From CAZFNQ01 sp964520375 (GTDB lineage Bacteria; Patescibacteriota; Saccharimonadia; Saccharimonadales; JANWIN01), in NCBI GenBank assembly GCA_964520375.1, contig CAZFNQ010000001.1, forward strand, positions 12,879-76,878: 64,000 bases of DNA. The letters are read 5' to 3'. Every line of letters begins with the position of its first letter. Position 1 is the first letter of the stretch. Made by a program: the position numbers and the translations under genes. The notes under the pieces were generated by a model, which saw nothing but the letters and a program-made list of their open reading frames with translations, was not told the DNA's origin and did no database searches. Shown piece after piece: positions 61,482 to 64,000 of the stretch.

Positions 61482-62086
61482 ATGAAAGTGAAACCGAAAA
61501 TTGCATTAATGGTGGCTCTGTTTGCCATCATGTCTATCGTCACGGCCCCAGCCGCGACAGCCAAGTCAACCAAACCACCCGGTAACAACGGGACCATCAA
61601 GATCGAGGGACATGACTTCGATGGCGGTCATGACAATGACCCCCATGTGAACTGTGATTTCTCGCTCTTGTTCTACGGTTTCGACGCCTCCACCAGGACC
61701 GCCGACATCACGTTCTGGGCTTGGCCACCGAGTGCAGGGAAGCCATTCGTGGTAACCCCGCAAGTCGGAAGGCTCCACTTCACCTTCCAAGGCAGTGGTG
61801 CCGGCAACGCCCTCAACCATCAAGAGCAGTACCGACTGCCAACCGACGGGCTCAGGGCTGTCAACGGTCAATACCACTACAAGGTACGGGCGAAGGTCTC
61901 GGGATCAATCGGTGCGGATGTCAAGTACAAGGTGTTCTGGACAAAGAACTGTCCNNNNNNNNNNNNNNNNNNNNNNNNNNNNNNNNNNNNNNNNNNNNNN
62001 NNNNNNNNNNNNNNNNNNNNNNNNNNNNNNNNNNNNNNNNNNNNNNNNNNNNNNTCGTGAGACGTCGGCGTTTCATCAACTTGTAG
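61482..62086 (+). CDS. exported actinobacterial-like surface protein, interrupted by a gap
   Basis: The start at 61482 is set by a purine-rich GGAAGCGGTGAT. A typical signal peptide (about 1-27) ends in TAPAATA. The outer domain has EGHDFDGGHDNDPHVNCDF, LLFYGFDASTRTADITF and WAWPPSAGKP, with the pattern DD/GHxNxPHVxCxF...FYGFD...TFxAxPP known from actinobacterial cell-surface proteins. After 158 codons comes a run of 100 N. Beyond it a frame ends in VRRRRFINL and stop, a likely membrane-end basic tail. Any LPxTG signal would be hidden in the gap. Base use is GC-richer than the neighbours. Confidence 0.72.
61955..62054. other. scaffold gap of 100 N
   Basis: Exactly 100 N inside the surface-protein gene; likely an arbitrary spacer, so the frames on either side need not match. 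Confidence 0.95.
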
Positions 62087-62094
62087 ACCCTGAA

Positions 62095-62147
62095 GGGAGA
62101 GTGAGGACCACTGTCTGAAGATTCGTCTTCACACACCTCACTCTCCC
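62095..62147 (+). terminator. long hairpin with UUCG-capped inner arm
   Basis: GGGAGAGTGAGG (62095-62106) pairs perfectly with CCTCACTCTCCC (62136-62147). Inside, GAAGA-TTCG-TCTTC (62117-62130) makes a UUCG-capped hairpin. It lies 8 bases after the stop of the surface-protein gene. No poly-T follows, so it is a probable 3' stabiliser or a factor-assisted end rather than a classic terminator. Confidence 0.55.
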
Positions 62148-62281
62148 GCAAGGGAACCAACTACCTATCTGACTTAATCCACTAATTCAAGCGCGAGTTC
62201 TCAAGTTATTGAGTATTGGCACTTGCTTTATTTAGATGTTTTATCTGCACCAAACTTAGAATTGCGTGTAAACTAGGCAAT

Positions 62282-62920
62282 ATGGGATTACTGCAAAAAA
62301 AACCTCAAGTCAGCAGTAGCGTACCACTATACCGCTTAGGTCCAGCTAAAAACGTTCTAATAATTGGCCTTGGCAATCCGGGTAAGAAATACGATGGCAC
62401 AAGGCATAATATTGGCTTTGCCTGCCTAGACATTTTTGCTAGCAAACTAGAATTCCCAAGTTGGGTAGACAAGAAAGATCTAAAGTGTCTAATTACCAGT
62501 CACAACATTGCCGAGAGCAGGATCTTTCTAATTAAGCCCACTACTTTTATGAACCTTAGCGGTGAGTCAGCATTAGCAGTAGCTAATTTTTATAAAGTAC
62601 CAGACTCACAAATCCTGGCAGTTTATGATGAGCTAGCAATTCCATTTGGCCAAATTCGCACCAGGGTAGGCGGTAGTAGCGCCGGTCACAACGGCGTAAA
62701 GTCACTTATTCAACATTTAGGCGAAGGCTTCGGGCGAGTTCGGATTGGCATACATAATGAAATTGCTAATAAAGCTGAGGACGCGAACTTTGTACTTGGC
62801 AAGTTTAGCAAAGCAGAGCAGGCTGAGTTATCAGCGCTGCATCAAGAGGTTAATAGTATTTTATCTGAGTATACTTTCAGGGGCGAATTGATTCCCGAAA
62901 CCCGCAGTTTTATTTTGTAG
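62282..62920 (+). CDS. pth: peptidyl-tRNA hydrolase
   Basis: 212 residues from the ATG at 62282; TAAACT (62269-62274) ends 7 bases before it. Releases tRNA from stalled peptidyl-tRNA. Family runs: VLIIGLGNPGKKYDGTRHNIGF with the catalytic His, FLIKPTTFMNLSGESA with the conserved Asn, VYDELAIPFGQIR with the Asp, and GSSAGHNGVKSLI. A ~22-residue N-terminal extension precedes the fold. Confidence 0.96.
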   Translation: MGLLQKKPQVSSSVPLYRLGPAKNVLIIGLGNPGKKYDGTRHNIGFACLDIFASKLEFPSWVDKKDLKCLITSHNIAESRIFLIKPTTFMNLSGESALAVANFYKVPDSQILAVYDELAIPFGQIRTRVGGSSAGHNGVKSLIQHLGEGFGRVRIGIHNEIANKAEDANFVLGKFSKAEQAELSALHQEVNSILSEYTFRGELIPETRSFIL

Positions 62921-62931
62921 CTTCGCTTCGG

Positions 62932-63501
62932 CTACCACTCCAAAGATATATTTTTGATATATAAATCGCCAGCATGGAAGTTGTTTGAATCCGGGTAATT
63001 AGTAACCAGAGGCTCTATTGTATTATATTGTCCTGGACTTAATAGAATAGTTTCAGTATGACAAACCTTGCGATATGTCAGACTACCATTGCCAACTACG
63101 AATAACTGATCATATCTGTATTGAATATCCAACTTATTATTTGTAGATCCACTGGTAAACCGATACGTGGTACAAATATTTGGGCGAAATGATGAGCTTA
63201 GAGCAAATACTTTAAATTTTGTTGCAACACTTGCGTAGGTTTCTAGCCGCCAAATGGTGGTGTTGGGTAAACCACCATGTGAGTCTGTTTGCTTTACTCC
63301 AGATCCATGGAAGAGATATATTTTGCCTGCACCATTTACCAGAACGTGGGCTGGTGACGCGAAACTTTTATAGGCCGTGTAACTGCCGCCAATTACGGCA
63401 AAAGCAATTGCGAATAATAACATACTCTTTGCGGGACTGGTAGGATTAATCCAATTAAGTATTTTTTTAATTTTATAAGTTTTTTTATTTTTGGTAGACA
63501 T
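62932..63501 (-). CDS. membrane-anchored exported protein
   Basis: 189 residues from the ATG at 63501, set by AAGGAAAA just upstream. A very basic N-terminus (STKNKKTYKIKK) precedes one membrane helix (about 25-44), then an outer beta-rich domain of ~140 residues (VLVNGAGKIYLFHGSGV, TTIWRLETYASVA, YNTIEPLVTNYPDS). Two Cys (FRPNICTTY and RKVCHTE) may form a disulfide. Not recognised. Confidence 0.68.
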   Translation of the reverse strand: MSTKNKKTYKIKKILNWINPTSPAKSMLLFAIAFAVIGGSYTAYKSFASPAHVLVNGAGKIYLFHGSGVKQTDSHGGLPNTTIWRLETYASVATKFKVFALSSSFRPNICTTYRFTSGSTNNKLDIQYRYDQLFVVGNGSLTYRKVCHTETILLSPGQYNTIEPLVTNYPDSNNFHAGDLYIKNISLEW

Positions 63502-63612
63502 AGTTTTCCTTTTTGTTATATTCTTACAATTATTTAACAACAAAGCATGTAAGCAATCAAGCTATTTTCAAACTATTGATATAGCAGCAATAGCCTGGAG
63601 ATTATTCTTAGC

Positions 63613-63915
63613 CTATATTATAACGTCGCGAAGATATTCCTCAGCACCATGCACTATTAGCACCCCGGCCATTGTCAACAGAGTTTCCCTTGCAGCTTGC
63701 AGACGCGATAGATCTGATCGCGCTTCGCCAATAATTGAGTGAGGAAATATATCATCAGCATCAAGTGTCATACGAGCTATATTCTCGCGCTTTTCAACCG
63801 TGCGCAAAAGTTCCGGTAAGGCTTCCGAAATTAGTGACAATTCTACAGGGCTTTTATAGCAGGCAATAAGTTCTTCTTCGGCGGTTAGAATAGCTCTATC
63901 GCTTTCAACAACCAT
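63613..63915 (-). CDS. hypothetical helical protein
   Basis: 100 residues, no signal or membrane helix, Leu/Ala/Glu-rich and probably all helical (EEELIACYKSPVELSLISEALPEL). Not recognised. TATAAT on the minus strand just upstream (near 63925) fits the leaderless pattern. Confidence 0.55.
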   Translation of the reverse strand: MVVESDRAILTAEEELIACYKSPVELSLISEALPELLRTVEKRENIARMTLDADDIFPHSIIGEARSDLSRLQAARETLLTMAGVLIVHGAEEYLRDVII

Positions 63916-63952
63916 AACGTTATTATACTCCTTGTTGTACGCAGTAAACTAA

Positions 63953-63993
63953 AATGAGCCTCCAGAGGGGGTGGGCACCGCTGGAGACTCATT
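63953..63993. terminator. long inverted repeat at the right edge
   Basis: AATGAGCCTCCAG (63953-63965) pairs with CTGGAGACTCATT (63981-63993) with one mismatch, over a 15-base G-rich loop. Could be a terminator or attenuator of a gene outside the window. No clear T run is visible before the edge. Confidence 0.4.
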
Positions 63994-64000
63994 CTAAGGG

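Noticed and set aside
1..64000. Alternative genetic code with TGA as Gly or Trp, as in some CPR phyla
   Set aside because: TGA is used as the last codon of several genes (for example the AtpI-like gene) and Trp and Gly are encoded by standard codons in conserved proteins.

Overview
The window reads as a chromosomal scaffold piece of a Saccharibacteria (TM7)-like member of the Patescibacteria/CPR. The lineage call is an inference. It rests on four things: many small membrane or secreted proteins of unknown function, a conjugation-type ATPase with the usual Saccharibacteria layout, collagen-like fibre genes, and many genes whose -10 box sits 6-9 bases before the start codon (leaderless transcripts). 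TGA is used as an ordinary stop (for example at the end of the AtpI-like gene), so the recoded CPR lineages (Gracilibacteria, Absconditabacteria) are unlikely. Two runs of exactly 100 N (46170-46269 and 61955-62054) are scaffold gaps, and each falls inside a gene.

Layout. 1-3732 (minus): F1Fo ATP synthase operon, AtpI-like-a-c-b-delta-alpha, with alpha running off the left edge. 3864-10820: glutaredoxin, cobalamin adenosyltransferase-like ATPase, a sigma-70 factor, a P-loop kinase, a GT2 glycosyltransferase, a membrane-anchored glycosidase, an alpha/beta hydrolase and SmpB. 10894-11805: tRNA-Asn and an anchored M23-like protein. 11878-16146 (minus): a complete cyoABCD quinol oxidase operon whose CyoD carries a C-terminal cupredoxin domain. 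Together with the ATP synthase this implies aerobic quinol oxidation and a proton gradient in an otherwise minimal cell. 16299-19292: small and secreted proteins and a methyltransferase.

19348-29634 is a surface module: tatA, tatC, a tiny Tat-signal-like protein, two very large collagen-like/tail-fibre-like proteins that share an almost identical N-terminus, a small helical protein and an SGNH hydrolase. 29694-35111: GT4 glycosyltransferase, membrane protein, NRAMP-like transporter and a MacB-type ABC exporter. 35377-44947: housekeeping genes (tRNA-Ser, MBL hydrolase, pyrH, exonuclease III, HAD phosphatase, NAD(P)HX dehydratase-like, tRNA-Leu, sortase, PEGA protein, gltX). 44931-47213 (minus): conjugation-type ATPase interrupted by a gap.

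47301-49494 and 61164-62147 are two islands unlike their surroundings. Each has a strong sigma-70 promoter, a roughly 140-150 nt structured leader with the same 12-base core (ATTAGCGAAACC), a terminator-like hairpin, and then GC-richer genes for exported proteins with strong Shine-Dalgarno sites. The second island's protein resembles an actinobacterial surface-protein family, which fits transfer from a host actinobacterium.

49741-52876 and 56312-59067 hold a DUF3048 protein and two histidine kinase/response regulator pairs. Between them, 53142-55609 holds a DNA-damage-tolerance cassette (SRAP protein, Y-family polymerase and two related small proteins) behind an attenuator-like leader. 59107-63915: RluB-type pseudouridine synthase, Der GTPase, peptidyl-tRNA hydrolase and unknown proteins.
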